Positions 16,271-26,220 of a stretch of DNA of 64,000 bases are shown piece after piece (the stretch's first letter is position 1; each line of letters opens with the position of its first letter). Under the pieces are notes generated by a model. The model searched no databases. It saw only the letters and a list, made by a program, of their open reading frames with translations, and had not been told where the DNA came from. The position numbers were made by a program, and so were the translations under genes. The stretch comes from Prauserella endophytica (GTDB lineage Bacteria; Actinomycetota; Actinomycetes; Mycobacteriales; Pseudonocardiaceae): positions 1-64,000 of the forward strand of contig NZ_SWMS01000026.1 of the NCBI RefSeq assembly GCF_005146945.1, given 5' to 3'.

Positions 16271-16323
16271 GCAGTGAAGGCCACCTTCACTGCGTTGAGC
16301 GCAGGCATGGTGGCCTTCACTGC
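16271..16323. repeat. Short double-palindrome element, copy C
   Basis: Two 23-bp palindromes, 16271-16293 (perfect GCAGTGAAGG-CCA-CCTTCACTGC) and 16301-16323 (GCAGGCATGG-TGG-CCTTCACTGC), separated by 7 bases GTTGAGC. Each half folds on itself, and the two halves also pair with each other. It lies between the ends of two convergent genes and may serve as a bidirectional terminator. Confidence 0.9.
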
Positions 16324-16375
16324 GTTGAAACAGCACCGCGGCGCGGAGTAGGGGCAGGCCGGTGCCGGGGTGGGG

Positions 16376-17323
16376 TCACGTGCGGCCGGGCAGGGCCACC
16401 GCGGCGGGCTGCTCGCCCGCCTCCATCCGCCAGCTCGTGCAGCGGGTGGCGGAGCCGATCAGGGCCTGGGTGGCGAGTCTGCGCAGCGCGGCGTCGTCGG
16501 TGCGCTCCAGCACGCCGTGCCACGCCGAGGCCGCGTCGGTCTCGGCCGTGACGACCAGCCTGGTCGCCGACGCCTCGTCGGTCACCGGCTCCGGCGGCGG
16601 GTAGGCGGGCTCGGGCGGTCGTGGGTCGGCGCCCGCGCCGGTGAGCACCCGCTCGCACGCGTCGCGGCGGTCGCGGTGCGCGGCGGCGCCCGCGCCGAGG
16701 CCCTTCTCGAAGTCGGCGGGCAGGAACGCGCTCACGAGCCCGTACACCCACACGGCCGCGTGCTCGGCCGCGAGCGCCTGCTGCAGCGCGTCCACCGCCT
16801 CGGCAGGAAGCGACCCGGTCGACGGCCGCTCCACCTCGCCCGGTTGCCCGGCCCCCAGCTCGGGCGCCAGCTGCTGCACGGCGGCGCAGCCCGCCGCGAC
16901 CGAGCCGACCAGGCCCGCGCGGTACGCCGGCAACCCCGGCACCAGCCCGGCGGCCCGCTCGCGCGCGTCCGCGAGGCGCCGCGCCAGCGCCGCGACGTCG
17001 GCCACGCTCCGCGACGGCGGGGTGCTCTGCTCTGGCCTCGGCTTGTTGAGCCGGTCTACCTCGGTGCGCAGCGCGTCGGCCTGCGTCGTCCTCGCCGTGG
17101 CCACCTGGCGGGCGAGCTCGGCGACGCCGGGGTCCGATCCGGCGAGCGCGCTCGCCGCGGCGGCGTCGGCCTCGGCCTGCTCGAGGAGGGGCAGCAGCGG
17201 GTCGGGGCTGTCGTCGTAACCGGTGTCGCAGGCGGAGGCGGTGGCCGCCACGGGGATCGCCAGGGCGGCCAGCGCCGCGCCACGCAGAAGGGCACGCCGG
17301 TTCAGCGGGGCACGGGAGGTCAC
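16376..17323 (-). CDS. Ferritin-like (DUF4439) secreted protein with Tat-type signal
   Basis: 315 aa from GTG 17323; longer frames run back into rimP. The N terminus NRRALLRGAALAALAIPVAATASAC carries twin arginines and ends at a cysteine, so it is probably a Tat-exported lipoprotein. The C-terminal ~140 residues match the DUF4439 ferritin-like helical domain (ALQQALAAEHAAVWVYGLVSAF, then RDACERVL and TAETDAASAWHGVLERT). The middle is Ala/Glu-rich and likely coiled. A conserved actinobacterial gene commonly found divergent from rimP, as here. Function unknown. Confidence 0.8.
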   Translation of the reverse strand: MTSRAPLNRRALLRGAALAALAIPVAATASACDTGYDDSPDPLLPLLEQAEADAAAASALAGSDPGVAELARQVATARTTQADALRTEVDRLNKPRPEQSTPPSRSVADVAALARRLADARERAAGLVPGLPAYRAGLVGSVAAGCAAVQQLAPELGAGQPGEVERPSTGSLPAEAVDALQQALAAEHAAVWVYGLVSAFLPADFEKGLGAGAAAHRDRRDACERVLTGAGADPRPPEPAYPPPEPVTDEASATRLVVTAETDAASAWHGVLERTDDAALRRLATQALIGSATRCTSWRMEAGEQPAAVALPGRT

Positions 17324-17423
17324 GGTGAGCCATCCTGCCAGGCGGTGCCTGCTGGTCGGCGAGACCCGGCCCCGGCACGATAAGCTGGACCACCACTTCG
17401 AATAGGACAACAGGAGCATCACG

Positions 17424-17963
17424 GTGCCCAACGAACTCGCCAGCCGGCTGGAGCCCGTCGTGGCCGAGGCCGTCACGGCCGCGGGTTTCGATCTCGACGC
17501 GCTCGACGTGCAGCAGGCAGGCAGGCGCAAGCTGGTCAAGGTCGTCGTCGACGGCGACGACGGGGTCGGCCTCGACGAGGTCGCCGAGGTCAGCAGGGCG
17601 GTCTCCGCGGTGCTCGACGCCCACGACCACCTGATCGCGGGCGCGTACACCCTCGAGGTCACCTCACCGGGCGTCGACCGCCCACTCACCTCCCGGCGCC
17701 ACTGGCGCCGCGCGAAGTTCCGCCTCGTCCGCGTCACTCCCACGGAGGGCGCCGAGTTCGTCGGCAGAGTCGGCGAGGCGGGGGAGAACTCGGCGCGGGT
17801 GCTCGTCGACGGGACCGTCCGCGACGTCCGCTACGCCGACGTGGCCAAGGCGGTCATCGAGATCGAGTTCAAGCAACCCCCGGCGGAGGAGCTCAAGCTG
17901 CTGGAAGCCGACGCCTGCGGCAAGATCGACGAGAACGCGGGACCGAAGGAGGAGTCGAGGTGA
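17424..17963 (+). CDS. rimP: Ribosome maturation factor RimP
   Basis: 179 aa, GTG start behind CAGGAG. The N-terminal domain ([25 protein letters not shown]...[19 protein letters not shown]) and the [12 protein letters not shown] signature are diagnostic. Needed for 30S subunit maturation. First gene of the rimP-nusA-ylxR-infB-DUF503-rbfA block; its stop overlaps the nusA start. TAAGCT at 17383-17388 in the 100-bp gap to the divergent ferritin-like gene is a plausible -10. The acidic C-terminal tail is longer than in E. coli. Confidence 0.95.
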   Translation: MPNELASRLEPVVAEAVTAAGFDLDALDVQQAGRRKLVKVVVDGDDGVGLDEVAEVSRAVSAVLDAHDHLIAGAYTLEVTSPGVDRPLTSRRHWRRAKFRLVRVTPTEGAEFVGRVGEAGENSARVLVDGTVRDVRYADVAKAVIEIEFKQPPAEELKLLEADACGKIDENAGPKEESR

Positions 17964-19009
17964 ACGTCGACATCGCGGCGTTGCGCGCGATCGAACGCGA
18001 CAAGGACATCCCCTTCGACACGGTGCTGGAGGCGATCGAGACCGCCCTCCTCACGGCGTACAAGCACACCGAGGGCCACCAGCCCCACGCCAAGATCGAC
18101 ATCGACCGCAAGACCGGCTACGTCCGCGTGCTCGCGCGCACCCTCGACGAGAACGGTGAGGTCGCCGAGGAGTGGGACGACACGCCCGAGGGCTTCGGCC
18201 GGATCGCCGCCACCACCGCGCGGCAGGTGATCCTGCAGCGGCTCCGGGACGCCGAGCACGAGAAGACCTACGGCGAGTTCTCCGCGAAGGAGGGCGAGAT
18301 CGTCGCCGGCGTGATCCAGCGTGACGCGCGCGCCAACGCCCGCGGCATGGTGATCGTCCAGGTCGGTGACACCGAGGGCGTGCTGCCCGCCGCCGAGCAG
18401 GTGCCCGGCGAGTCCTACCAGCACGGCAGCCGGATCAAGGCCTACGTGGTCGGGGTGTCGCGCAGCGCGCGGGGCCCGCAGATCACGTTGTCGCGCACGC
18501 ACCCGAACCTCGTCCGCAAGCTGTTCGCGCTCGAGGTCCCCGAGATCGCCGACGGCACGGTGGAGATCGCGGCCGTGGCACGTGAGGCGGGGCACCGGTC
18601 GAAGATCGCCGTCCGGTCGACCGTCCCCGGCGTCAACGCCAAGGGCGCGTGCATCGGTCCGGTGGGCGCGCGTGTGCGCAACGTCATGAGCGAGCTCGGT
18701 GGTGAGAAGATCGACATCATCGACCACTCCGACGACCCGGCCCGCTTCGTCGGGAATGCGCTCTCGCCCGCGAAGGTTGTGTCGGTCAAGGTCGTGGACG
18801 AGCGCGCCAAGACGGCGCGGGTCGTCGTCCCCGACTTCCAGTTGTCCCTGGCCATCGGCAAGGAAGGGCAGAACGCGCGCCTCGCCGCGCGGCTGACCGG
18901 ATGGCGGATCGACATCCGCAGCGACGCGGCTCCGGAGGCGGGCGCCGGCCAGCGGCCGGTCACGCCGGACGAGTCGCCACACGCGGCGGCAACCGGTTCG
19001 GCTGAGTGA
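17960..19009 (+). CDS. nusA: Transcription termination/antitermination factor NusA
   Basis: 349 aa, the short actinobacterial form without the C-terminal acidic repeats of E. coli. The NusN domain occupies ~1-130, the S1 domain ~135-200 ([20 protein letters not shown]), and two KH domains follow, with [21 protein letters not shown] and [17 protein letters not shown]. Binds RNA polymerase and nascent RNA to control pausing, termination and rRNA antitermination. GTG overlaps the rimP stop by 4 bp (GTGA), implying coupling. Confidence 0.96.
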   Translation: MNVDIAALRAIERDKDIPFDTVLEAIETALLTAYKHTEGHQPHAKIDIDRKTGYVRVLARTLDENGEVAEEWDDTPEGFGRIAATTARQVILQRLRDAEHEKTYGEFSAKEGEIVAGVIQRDARANARGMVIVQVGDTEGVLPAAEQVPGESYQHGSRIKAYVVGVSRSARGPQITLSRTHPNLVRKLFALEVPEIADGTVEIAAVAREAGHRSKIAVRSTVPGVNAKGACIGPVGARVRNVMSELGGEKIDIIDHSDDPARFVGNALSPAKVVSVKVVDERAKTARVVVPDFQLSLAIGKEGQNARLAARLTGWRIDIRSDAAPEAGAGQRPVTPDESPHAAATGSAE

Positions 19010-19032
19010 CAGGCCACGGGCTAAACTGGGAA

Positions 19033-19392
19033 GTGGTGCAGCGCCCGCGGTCGGATTCCGCACGCCAGGGTCACGGAGAGACACCGATCCGTACCTGTGT
19101 GGGGTGTCGACGGCGGGCGTTGATCAGCGAGCTGCTGCGCGTGGTCGCGGTGGACGGGGCACTGGTCGTCGACGAACGTCGGCGCCTCCCGGGACGCGGT
19201 GCTTGGTTGCATCTCGATCCGGGGTGTCTCGCCAAGGCCGAACGGCGGCGGGCGTTTCCCAGGGCCCTCAGGGTCCAGGGGCCGCTCGAGGCCGAGGGCC
19301 TGCGGCAACACCTGGAGCGGTTCGCGAAGAGTGAGGACACGGGACCTTCCCGGGTCCGAGTCGGAACAAGGAAGCAGGTCGACCCGTCATGA
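19033..19392 (+). CDS. ylxR: YlxR-family (DUF448) nucleic-acid-binding protein
   Basis: 119 aa from GTG 19033; GTG 19036 is an adjacent alternative and a GTG at 19006 overlapping the nusA stop would add nine codons. TAAACT at 19022-19027 suggests a promoter of its own inside the operon and a leaderless start at 19033/19036. The RTCVGCR motif and PGRGAWLH are the family signature. YlxR is an RNA-binding protein beside nusA/infB and has been reported to interact with RNase P RNA or act as a regulator in some bacteria. Confidence 0.85.
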   Translation: MVQRPRSDSARQGHGETPIRTCVGCRRRALISELLRVVAVDGALVVDERRRLPGRGAWLHLDPGCLAKAERRRAFPRALRVQGPLEAEGLRQHLERFAKSEDTGPSRVRVGTRKQVDPS

Positions 19393-19481
19393 GTCAGCCG
19401 TGAAGCTGAAGCCATGAACGCGCGACGATAGGACGAGGTCTGCGGGTGCTGCCTGTCAGACCTCATCAGTTGAGGAGAGCA

Positions 19482-22331
19482 GTGGCAGGCAAGGCCCGCG
19501 TGCATGAGCTCGCGAAAGAGCTCGGTGTCACGAGCAAGGAAGTACTCGCCAAGCTGAAGGAGCAGGGCGAGTTCGTGAAGTCAGCGTCGTCCACCGTCGA
19601 GGCGCCCGTCGCCCGTCGGCTGCGCGACGCGTTCGCCGCCAGGGAAGGCAAGGGTGGCCGCGGTGGGCGGTCGTCCGCTGCCGGTGGGAACGGCTCCGCG
19701 CCCGCCGCGAAGCCGTCCGGGCCGCAGCAGCAGGCGCGCCCAGGGCCCCCGGCTCCGAAGCCGGGTCCCAAGCCGGGCCCGAAGCCTCCGGCCCAGCGCC
19801 CGGAAGAGCAGGCCCCGGCGGCGAAGGCGGCTCCGCCCAGGCAGGAGCCCCAGCAGCAACAGCAGCAGCCCTCCGGCGGCTCGGTCGTTCCGCCGAAGCC
19901 GCAGGGCCCCAAGCCCGGTCCGAAGCCGGGCCCGAGGCCGCCCAGGGTGGGCAACAACCCGTTCGGCGTCGGCTCCGGTTCGCCGGCTCCGCGCCCGGCC
20001 CCGCCGCGTCCCGGCGGAGGCCAGCAGGGTGAGCGTGGCCCGCGTCCCGGCGGCGACCGCCCGGCGGGCGGCCCTCGTGGCGGTGCTCCCGGTGGCAACC
20101 GGCCGAGCCCCGGCAGCATGCCGCCGCGCCCGAACCCCGGCATGATGCCGACTCGTCCCGCCCGTCCCGCGGGCGGTCCCGGTGGCCGCGGTGGCCCCGG
20201 TGGCCGTGGTGGACCCGGCGGTGGCGCCGGTGCCGGCCGCGGCGGACCCCGCGGTGGTGGCGGCGGCGGTGGCGGCTTCCGCGGCGGTGGCGGCGGTGGC
20301 GGCGGCGGTTTCCGCGGCGGCCCCGGTGGCGCTCCCGCCGGCGGTGGCGGTGGCGGCGGTTTCCGCGGCGGTCCCGGTGGCCGTGGCGGGCCCGGTGGCC
20401 GCGGTGGCGCGGCCGGCGCGTTCGGCCGTCCCGGTGGTCCCTCGCGCAAGGGCCGCAAGTCGAAGCGGCAGAAGCGCCAGGAGTACATGGAGAACATGCA
20501 GGCGCCGAGCGTCGGTGGCGTCCGCCTGCCCAAGGGCAACGGCGAGACGATCCGGCTGCCGCGGGGTGCCTCGCTGACCGACTTCGCGGAGAAGATCGAC
20601 GCCAACCCGGCCTCGCTGGTGCAGGTGTTGTTCCACCTCGGCGAGATGGTCACCGCGACACAGTCCGTCTCCGAGGACGTGCTCGAGCTGCTCGGCACGG
20701 AGATGAACTACAACGTCCAGGTGGTCAGCCCCGAGGAGGAGGACCGCGAGCTGCTCGAGGCCTTCGACATCACCTACGGCGAGGACGCCGGTGACGAGGA
20801 GGACCTGCAGGTCCGGCCGCCGGTAGTGACCGTCATGGGTCACGTCGACCACGGTAAGACCCGCCTGCTGGACACGATCCGGAAGACGAAGGTCCACGAG
20901 GGCGAGGCCGGTGGCATCACCCAGCACATCGGTGCCTACCAGGTGGAGACCGAGCTGGAGGGCGACCCCCGGCTCATCACCTTCATCGACACCCCTGGTC
21001 ACGAGGCGTTCACCGCCATGCGTGCCCGCGGTGCGCAGGCCACCGACATCGCGGTGATCGTGGTCGCCGCCGACGACGGCGTCATGCCGCAGACGGTGGA
21101 GGCCATCAACCACGCGCAGGCCGCCAAGGCGCCGATCGTGGTCGCGGTCAACAAGATCGACAAGGAGGGTGCGAACCCTCAGAAGATCCGGCAGCAGCTC
21201 ACCGAGTACAACCTCATTGCCGAGGAGTACGGCGGCGACACGATGTTCGTCGACATCTCGGCGCGCGAGAACATCAACATCGACGGGCTACTCGAGGCGA
21301 TCCTGCTGACGGCCGACGCGGCGCTGGACCTCAGGGCCAACCCGGACATGGAGGCCCAGGGTGTCGCGATCGAGGCGCACCTCGACCGCGGGCGCGGTCC
21401 GGTGGCGACGGTGCTGGTCCAGCGCGGCACGCTGCGCATGGGCGACTCCGTGGTCGCCGGCGACGCCTACGGCCGTGTGCGCCGCATGGTCGACGAGTAC
21501 AACCGCGACGTCACCGAGGCGACGCCGTCGCGTCCGGTGCAGGTCATCGGCTTCACTTCGGTGCCGCGCGCCGGTGACACGTTCCTCGTGGTGGAGGAGG
21601 ACCGGGTGGCCCGGCAGATCGCCGAGCGCCGCCAGGCCCGCATCCGCAACGCGGAGAACGCGGCCAAGCGCAAGCGCGTCAGCCTGGAGGACCTGGACTC
21701 CGCGCTGAAGGAGACCAACACCCTCAACCTCATCATCAAGGGTGACAACTCGGGTACCGTCGAGGCCCTCGAGGCGTCGCTCATGCAGATCGACGTGGGT
21801 GACGAGGTCGAGCTCAACGTCGTCCACCGCGGCGTTGGTGGCGTCACGGAGAGCGACATCGACCTCGCGACGGCCTCCGACGCGATCGTCCTCGGGTTCA
21901 ACGTGCGGGCACAGGGCAAGGCGACCGAGCGGGCCACCCGCGAGGGCGTCGACGTCCGGTACTACACGGTGATCTACCAGGCGATCGAGGAGATCGAGCA
22001 GGCCCTCAAGGGCATGCTCAAGCCGGAGTACGAGGAGGTCGAGCTCGGCCGCGCCGAGGTTCGCGAGGTCTTCAAGTCCTCCAAGCACGGCACGATCGCC
22101 GGTTGCCTCGTCGTCTCGGGCCAGATCAGGCGCAACGCCAAGGCGCGCCTGCTCCGCGACAACGTCGTGGTGGCCCAGGACCTGCCGGTCAACTCGCTGC
22201 GCCGGTTCAAGGACGACGTGGTGGAGGTCCGGGACGGCTACGAGTGCGGTCTGACGCTCGGCAGGTTCTCGGACATCAAGGTCGACGACGTGATCGAGAC
22301 CTACGAGCAGCGCGAGAAGCCGCGCGAGTGA
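19482..22331 (+). CDS. infB: Translation initiation factor IF-2
   Basis: 949 aa from GTG 19482, behind GAGGAGA; a GTG 36 bp upstream would precede the usual [14 protein letters not shown] start. IF2_N-type helix at 1-50 ([19 protein letters not shown]), then ~370 residues of Pro/Ala/Lys and, at ~230-322, an extremely Gly/Arg-rich tract. The GTPase domain has G1 GHVDHGKT (453-460), G3 DTPGHEAF and G4 NKID, followed by domain II, IF2 core and C-terminal fMet-tRNA-binding domain. Delivers initiator tRNA to the 30S subunit. Confidence 0.97.
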   Translation: MAGKARVHELAKELGVTSKEVLAKLKEQGEFVKSASSTVEAPVARRLRDAFAAREGKGGRGGRSSAAGGNGSAPAAKPSGPQQQARPGPPAPKPGPKPGPKPPAQRPEEQAPAAKAAPPRQEPQQQQQQPSGGSVVPPKPQGPKPGPKPGPRPPRVGNNPFGVGSGSPAPRPAPPRPGGGQQGERGPRPGGDRPAGGPRGGAPGGNRPSPGSMPPRPNPGMMPTRPARPAGGPGGRGGPGGRGGPGGGAGAGRGGPRGGGGGGGGFRGGGGGGGGGFRGGPGGAPAGGGGGGGFRGGPGGRGGPGGRGGAAGAFGRPGGPSRKGRKSKRQKRQEYMENMQAPSVGGVRLPKGNGETIRLPRGASLTDFAEKIDANPASLVQVLFHLGEMVTATQSVSEDVLELLGTEMNYNVQVVSPEEEDRELLEAFDITYGEDAGDEEDLQVRPPVVTVMGHVDHGKTRLLDTIRKTKVHEGEAGGITQHIGAYQVETELEGDPRLITFIDTPGHEAFTAMRARGAQATDIAVIVVAADDGVMPQTVEAINHAQAAKAPIVVAVNKIDKEGANPQKIRQQLTEYNLIAEEYGGDTMFVDISARENINIDGLLEAILLTADAALDLRANPDMEAQGVAIEAHLDRGRGPVATVLVQRGTLRMGDSVVAGDAYGRVRRMVDEYNRDVTEATPSRPVQVIGFTSVPRAGDTFLVVEEDRVARQIAERRQARIRNAENAAKRKRVSLEDLDSALKETNTLNLIIKGDNSGTVEALEASLMQIDVGDEVELNVVHRGVGGVTESDIDLATASDAIVLGFNVRAQGKATERATREGVDVRYYTVIYQAIEEIEQALKGMLKPEYEEVELGRAEVREVFKSSKHGTIAGCLVVSGQIRRNAKARLLRDNVVVAQDLPVNSLRRFKDDVVEVRDGYECGLTLGRFSDIKVDDVIETYEQREKPRE

Positions 22332-22345
22332 CGTGGACGGATCGG

Positions 22346-22373
22346 CTGGGCGGGGACGCGAGTCCCCGCCCAG
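22346..22373 (+). terminator. Perfect GC hairpin between infB and DUF503 gene
   Basis: A 12-bp perfect stem CTGGGCGGGGAC/GTCCCCGCCCAG closed by the GCGA (GNRA) tetraloop, 14 bp after the infB stop and 28 bp before the next start. There is no U-run, so it may be a partial terminator, attenuator or RNA stabiliser within the operon. Confidence 0.7.
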
Positions 22374-22401
22374 CGGTCTCTCGTGCGAGGGGTGACGACC
22401 G

Positions 22402-22698
22402 GTGTTCGTGGGTTCCCTTGAGCTTGATGTGCTGCTCGGCGACATCCGGTCGCTGAAGCAGAAGCGGTCCGCCCTGCGGCCGCTGCTCGCCGACGTGCGC
22501 AAGCGCTTCGACGTGTCCGTGGCCGAGGCGGGCCACCTCGATCTCCACCGGCGCGCGCTGGTTGGAGTGGCCGTCGTGGCGGCGGACGGCGAGCATGTGA
22601 GAGACGTGCTCGACGCGTGTGAACGCTTCGTCGCGGCACGACCCGAGCTGGAGCTGCTGTCGGCCCGCCGCCGGCTGCTCGGCCCGGATGACGACTAG
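22402..22698 (+). CDS. DUF503 (YlxP-like) small protein
   Basis: 98 aa. Starts [27 protein letters not shown], the DUF503 signature, and has the conserved second half [14 protein letters not shown]. Almost always lies between infB and rbfA, as here, suggesting a ribosome- or translation-related role, but no biochemical function is established. Start GTG at 22402 follows GAGGGGTGACGACC. Confidence 0.88.
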   Translation: MFVGSLELDVLLGDIRSLKQKRSALRPLLADVRKRFDVSVAEAGHLDLHRRALVGVAVVAADGEHVRDVLDACERFVAARPELELLSARRRLLGPDDD

Positions 22699-22732
22699 TG
22701 GCTGGTTTGCGAAACGAGTAAGGGGGTGCGTC

Positions 22733-23185
22733 GTGGCCGATCAGGCTCGCGCACGGAGGCTGGCCAAGCGGATCGCGCAGATCGTCGCGTCCGCGCTCGA
22801 GCACGAGGTCAAGGACCCGCGTCTCGGCAACGTGACCGTCACCGACGCCAAGATCACCGGTGACCTGAGGGACGCCACCGTCTACTACACGGTGCTCGGC
22901 GAGAACCTCGACTCCGCGCCGGACTTCGCCGGTGCTGCGGCGGCGCTCGAGTCCGCCCGCGGCGTCCTGCGGACCAAGGTCGGGCAGGGCACCGGCGTGC
23001 GCTACACGCCGACGCTGACGTTCGTTCCCGACAACGTGCCCGCCGACGCGCGCCACATCGACGAGCTGCTCGCCAGGGCCCGCGAGGCCGACGCCGAGGT
23101 CGCGCGCCAGGCGACCGGCGCGAAGCCCGCGGGCGATGCCGACCCCTACCGCGTTCCCCGCGAGGAGAAGGCCGAGGACGAGTAG
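22733..23185 (+). CDS. rbfA: 30S ribosome-binding factor RbfA
   Basis: 150 aa from GTG 22733 behind AAGGGGG; the longer upstream frame overlaps the DUF503 gene and is not used. The KH-like RbfA fold is evident: [38 protein letters not shown] and later [17 protein letters not shown]. Assists 16S rRNA processing and cold-adapted 30S maturation. Acidic C-terminal tail. Last gene of the nusA block; the nrnA/DHH phosphoesterase gene that usually follows in actinobacteria is absent here. Confidence 0.95.
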   Translation: MADQARARRLAKRIAQIVASALEHEVKDPRLGNVTVTDAKITGDLRDATVYYTVLGENLDSAPDFAGAAAALESARGVLRTKVGQGTGVRYTPTLTFVPDNVPADARHIDELLARAREADAEVARQATGAKPAGDADPYRVPREEKAEDE

Positions 23186-23214
23186 CGAGCCCCGCCTCGC
23201 TCCCGGGCCGCCGT

Positions 23215-23322
23215 GCAGTGAAGGCCGCCTTGCCTGCGCCCGCCCGCCTCCCTCCACCGCCCGGACGGAGACGCTGCGCGCCGCTGTGCCCGATTCCACG
23301 CAGTGAAGGTGGCCTTCACCGC
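23215..23322. repeat. Long palindromic element, copy B (complete, 108 bp)
   Basis: Palindrome 23215-23237 (GCAGTGAAGG-CCG-CCTTGCCTGC), a 62-bp GC-rich core 23238-23299 and a palindrome 23300-23322 (GCAGTGAAGG-TGG-CCTTCACCGC). The core matches copy A (70-131) in reverse complement at 60 of 62 positions. It lies between rbfA and the PhoD gene. The flanking palindromes are the same unit as in the 53-bp elements at 16271, 39289 and 58897. No coding potential was recognised inside. Confidence 0.88.
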
Positions 23323-23474
23323 GGGAGCGTGATGCACCACGGCTGCCCGCTTCTCGTCCGTGCCGACGGCGCCGAAGGTTGGCCGCCGCGTCACGTCCCG
23401 TTCCGGCGGCGCTGGTCTTCGCGTTGCCCTGCCCTGGCTGGATGAGCCGGATCCGCCACGGCAGAGGGAGAGAC

Positions 23475-25064
23475 ATGGCTGAGAAATCGGACTTCGACCG
23501 TCGGCGCTTCCTGGCACTCGCGGGCGGTGGCACGCTCGCCACGGCGCTCGCCGTGGCCGGGGCGTCCTCGGGCCCGGTGTGGGCGACCCCGCGGTTCCGG
23601 GAGGACCCGTTCGCGCTGGGCGTCGCCTCGGGGGAGCCCACGTCCTCGGGTGTCGTGCTGTGGACCCGGCTCGCGCCCGACCCGGTGGCCGAGGACGGAA
23701 CGGGCGGCATGCCAGGTAAGGCCGTCAACGTCGCGTGGCAGATCGCCGAGGACCCGCGCTTCCGCCGCGTGGTGCGCGCCGGGACACAGCAGGCGTCGCC
23801 GGAGCTCGCGCACTCGGTGCACGTCGAGGCCGAGGGACTGCGCCCCGACCGCGAGTACTGGTACCGCTTCCGCGCGGGCGGCGAGCTGAGCCCGGTCGGG
23901 CGCACGAGGACCGCGCCGTGGGCCGGCGCCGCGCTCTCGTCGCTCGCCTTCGGCGTCGTGAGCTGCCAGAGCTATCCGGACGGCTACTACACCGCCTACC
24001 GGCACCTGGCGGAGGAGGACCTGGACCTGGTGCTGCACCTCGGCGACTACATCTACGAGGGCGGCGGCCAGGGCAGCATCGGCCGGGGCCACCTGCCCGC
24101 GGCCGAGACGTTCTCGCTCACCGACTACCGGATCCGCTACGGCCAGTACAAGAGCGACACCGACCTCAAGGCCGCGCACGCGGCCGCCCCGTGGCTCGTG
24201 GTGCTCGACGACCACGAGGTGGAGAACAACTGGGCCGGCGACGTCTCTCAGGCCGACACCGAGCCGGACCAGGATCCCGCGGTGTTCCTGCAGCGCAGGG
24301 CGGCTGCGTTTCAGGCCTACTACGAGAACCAGCCGTTGCGCCGCGTGCAGCGCCCGCACGGGCCGGACATGCGGCTCCACCGCCGGGTGCCCTACGGCAG
24401 GCTCGCCGAGTTCACCATGGTCGACACCCGCCAGTACCGCGACGACCAGGCGTGCGGTGACGGCCTGCGCAGCGGCTGCGCCGACCGGCTCGACCCCACG
24501 CGCACGATGCTCGGTGAGGAGCAGGAGGCTTGGGTGCTGCGCGGCCTCGAGCGCTCGCGCGCGACGTGGAACCTCCTCGGCAACCAGGTGTTCATGATGC
24601 AGGCCGACCACCTCGACGGCGAGGAGCGGGGCTTCGGCATGGACACCTGGGACGGTTACGCGGCGGCACGGCGCGACCTCCTGGACGGGGTGCGGCGCCG
24701 GAAGGTCGACAACTTCGTCGTGCTCACCGGCGACGCCCACCGCAGCGTCGCCGCCGACCTGAAGGTCGACTTCGACGACCCCGACGCGCCCGCCGTGGGC
24801 ACCGAATTCCTCGGCACGTCGGTCAGCTCCGGCGGCAACGGCCAGGACATGGACACGCTCGGCCACACCTGGCTGCGGGAGAACCCGCACATGCGCTTCC
24901 ACAACGCCCAGCGCGGGTACATGCGCTGCGAGCTGACCCCGGGCCGGCTGCGCACCGACTACCGCGTGCTCGGCCAGGTGACCACACCCGGCGCGCCGGT
25001 CACCACGCGAGCGAGCGTCTACGTCGAGGCGGGCAGGCCCGGCGTCGCGCACGTGGAGGACTGA
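23475..25064 (+). CDS. phoD: PhoD-type alkaline phosphatase/phosphodiesterase, Tat-exported
   Basis: 529 aa from ATG 23475 behind GGGAGAGA; the upstream in-frame extension is not needed. Tat signal DRRRFLALAGGGTLATALAVAG. PhoD_N domain FALGVASGEPTSSGVVLWTRLAP, then the metallophosphatase domain with VVSCQSY, LHLGDYIYEG, VLDDHEVENNW, MVDTRQYR, LLGNQVFMM and LTGDAHRS, covering the Ca/Fe ligands of Bacillus PhoD. Releases phosphate from phosphodi- and monoesters such as teichoic-acid-like polymers outside the cell. No Pho box was recognised upstream. Confidence 0.93.
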   Translation: MAEKSDFDRRRFLALAGGGTLATALAVAGASSGPVWATPRFREDPFALGVASGEPTSSGVVLWTRLAPDPVAEDGTGGMPGKAVNVAWQIAEDPRFRRVVRAGTQQASPELAHSVHVEAEGLRPDREYWYRFRAGGELSPVGRTRTAPWAGAALSSLAFGVVSCQSYPDGYYTAYRHLAEEDLDLVLHLGDYIYEGGGQGSIGRGHLPAAETFSLTDYRIRYGQYKSDTDLKAAHAAAPWLVVLDDHEVENNWAGDVSQADTEPDQDPAVFLQRRAAAFQAYYENQPLRRVQRPHGPDMRLHRRVPYGRLAEFTMVDTRQYRDDQACGDGLRSGCADRLDPTRTMLGEEQEAWVLRGLERSRATWNLLGNQVFMMQADHLDGEERGFGMDTWDGYAAARRDLLDGVRRRKVDNFVVLTGDAHRSVAADLKVDFDDPDAPAVGTEFLGTSVSSGGNGQDMDTLGHTWLRENPHMRFHNAQRGYMRCELTPGRLRTDYRVLGQVTTPGAPVTTRASVYVEAGRPGVAHVED

Positions 25065-25158
25065 CACCGCCCACAGGGGCACTCTGGTCGCGCCCGCCCG
25101 TCTCCGGCCACCGCCGCGACCCAGTGCGCTACCAGCGTGCCCTGGGGGCGATCACCCG

Positions 25159-26193
25159 TCACTTCCGCGCGATCAGCACGTCGCGGACGATGGCCTGGTC
25201 CACGCGGTGGGCCAGGCCATCGAACGGGCCGCCCTCGCGCACCGTGAGCCCCGCCTTGGTGAGGATCGCCGCCAGTTCGTCGCGCGTGATCACGTGCGTG
25301 TTCCACGAGATGCCCAGTGCGCCGCCGGTGCGCAGCACCCTGGTCCAGACCGGCACGGCCGCGGCGAGCAGGTCCCTCGGGCTCCGCGCCAGGCCCGCGT
25401 CCTGGGTCCGGCTGCCGTGCTGCACGCCGTAGGGCGCGTCGGTGACCACCACGTCGGCCGAGCCGCGGCGTAGCAGCTCGTCGGTGTGCAGCGTGTCGCA
25501 GCTGAGGTAGGTGAGCGTGCGCGTATCGCCCGCCTTGTACTCCTCCTTGGTGGCGGCGTAGGAGATGTCGAGCCGCCTGCCGAGGCGGACCTTGTTGCGG
25601 CGCAAGGAGGTCGCGTCGGCGGTGTGCTTGATCCGCTTGGTGCGCAGCCAGGTCTTGATGAACTGCTGGTAGGCGTCGAAGTCCTTGCCGTCGACGTCGA
25701 GGCCCGTGGCGTCGTAGCCGTACATCATCGCCTGGTTGAGCGTGGTTCCCCTGCCGCACAAGGGATCCAGCACGTGCAGGCGCCCGTCGAGCAGCGCGCG
25801 AGGACGGTCCGTGGCGAGCACGGTGAGGTTGAGCAGCAGCTTGGTGAACAGCTCGTTGGTCTTGCCCGTGTACTTCTGGATCGTCAGCAGGTCGGAGTCG
25901 AACCGGTCGCGCGGGGCCAGCGCCAGCGGCCGCAGCAGTTCGCCCGCGACCTCAAACAGCACGTAGGCCGACGACAGGTTCGACAGCGCCGCGACGTCGT
26001 CCCCCGTCAGCGCCGAGGAGGTGGTGAACGTGACGTAGTCGGCGCCGCCGATCGTGCGCACGCCGACGTCGGCCACGTCCGTCGAGACCACCGTCTCGCC
26101 GAACACGGTCAGCTCGGCGCACAGCAGGCGGCTCGACGTCTCGGTGTAGACGCGGTTGGCCGACGGCAGGATCAGGATCGCGTACTCGGGCAT
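25159..26193 (-). CDS. Class I SAM-dependent RNA/DNA methyltransferase (Trm11/TrmG10-like)
   Basis: 344 aa. The SAM-binding motif I is LDPLCGRGTTLNQA and the target-base motif IV is TDAPYG (NPPY-like with D-A-P-Y). The Asp-Ala form and the ferredoxin/THUMP-like N-terminal half resemble archaeal-type tRNA guanosine-N2 methylases (Trm11, TrmG10), though N6-adenine methylases share this fold. Substrate unresolved. ATG 26193 has TAGTCT seven bases upstream (leaderless type), just beyond the terminator hairpin of the gene behind it. Confidence 0.78.
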   Translation of the reverse strand: MPEYAILILPSANRVYTETSSRLLCAELTVFGETVVSTDVADVGVRTIGGADYVTFTTSSALTGDDVAALSNLSSAYVLFEVAGELLRPLALAPRDRFDSDLLTIQKYTGKTNELFTKLLLNLTVLATDRPRALLDGRLHVLDPLCGRGTTLNQAMMYGYDATGLDVDGKDFDAYQQFIKTWLRTKRIKHTADATSLRRNKVRLGRRLDISYAATKEEYKAGDTRTLTYLSCDTLHTDELLRRGSADVVVTDAPYGVQHGSRTQDAGLARSPRDLLAAAVPVWTRVLRTGGALGISWNTHVITRDELAAILTKAGLTVREGGPFDGLAHRVDQAIVRDVLIARK

Positions 26194-26220
26194 CGGATAG
26201 AGACTAGCCAGCGACCCGCG

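Noticed and set aside
16271-16323. tRNA or small RNA gene
   Set aside because: The fold is explained fully by the two nested palindromes also seen at 39289 and 58897; there is no tRNA T-loop or anticodon arrangement.
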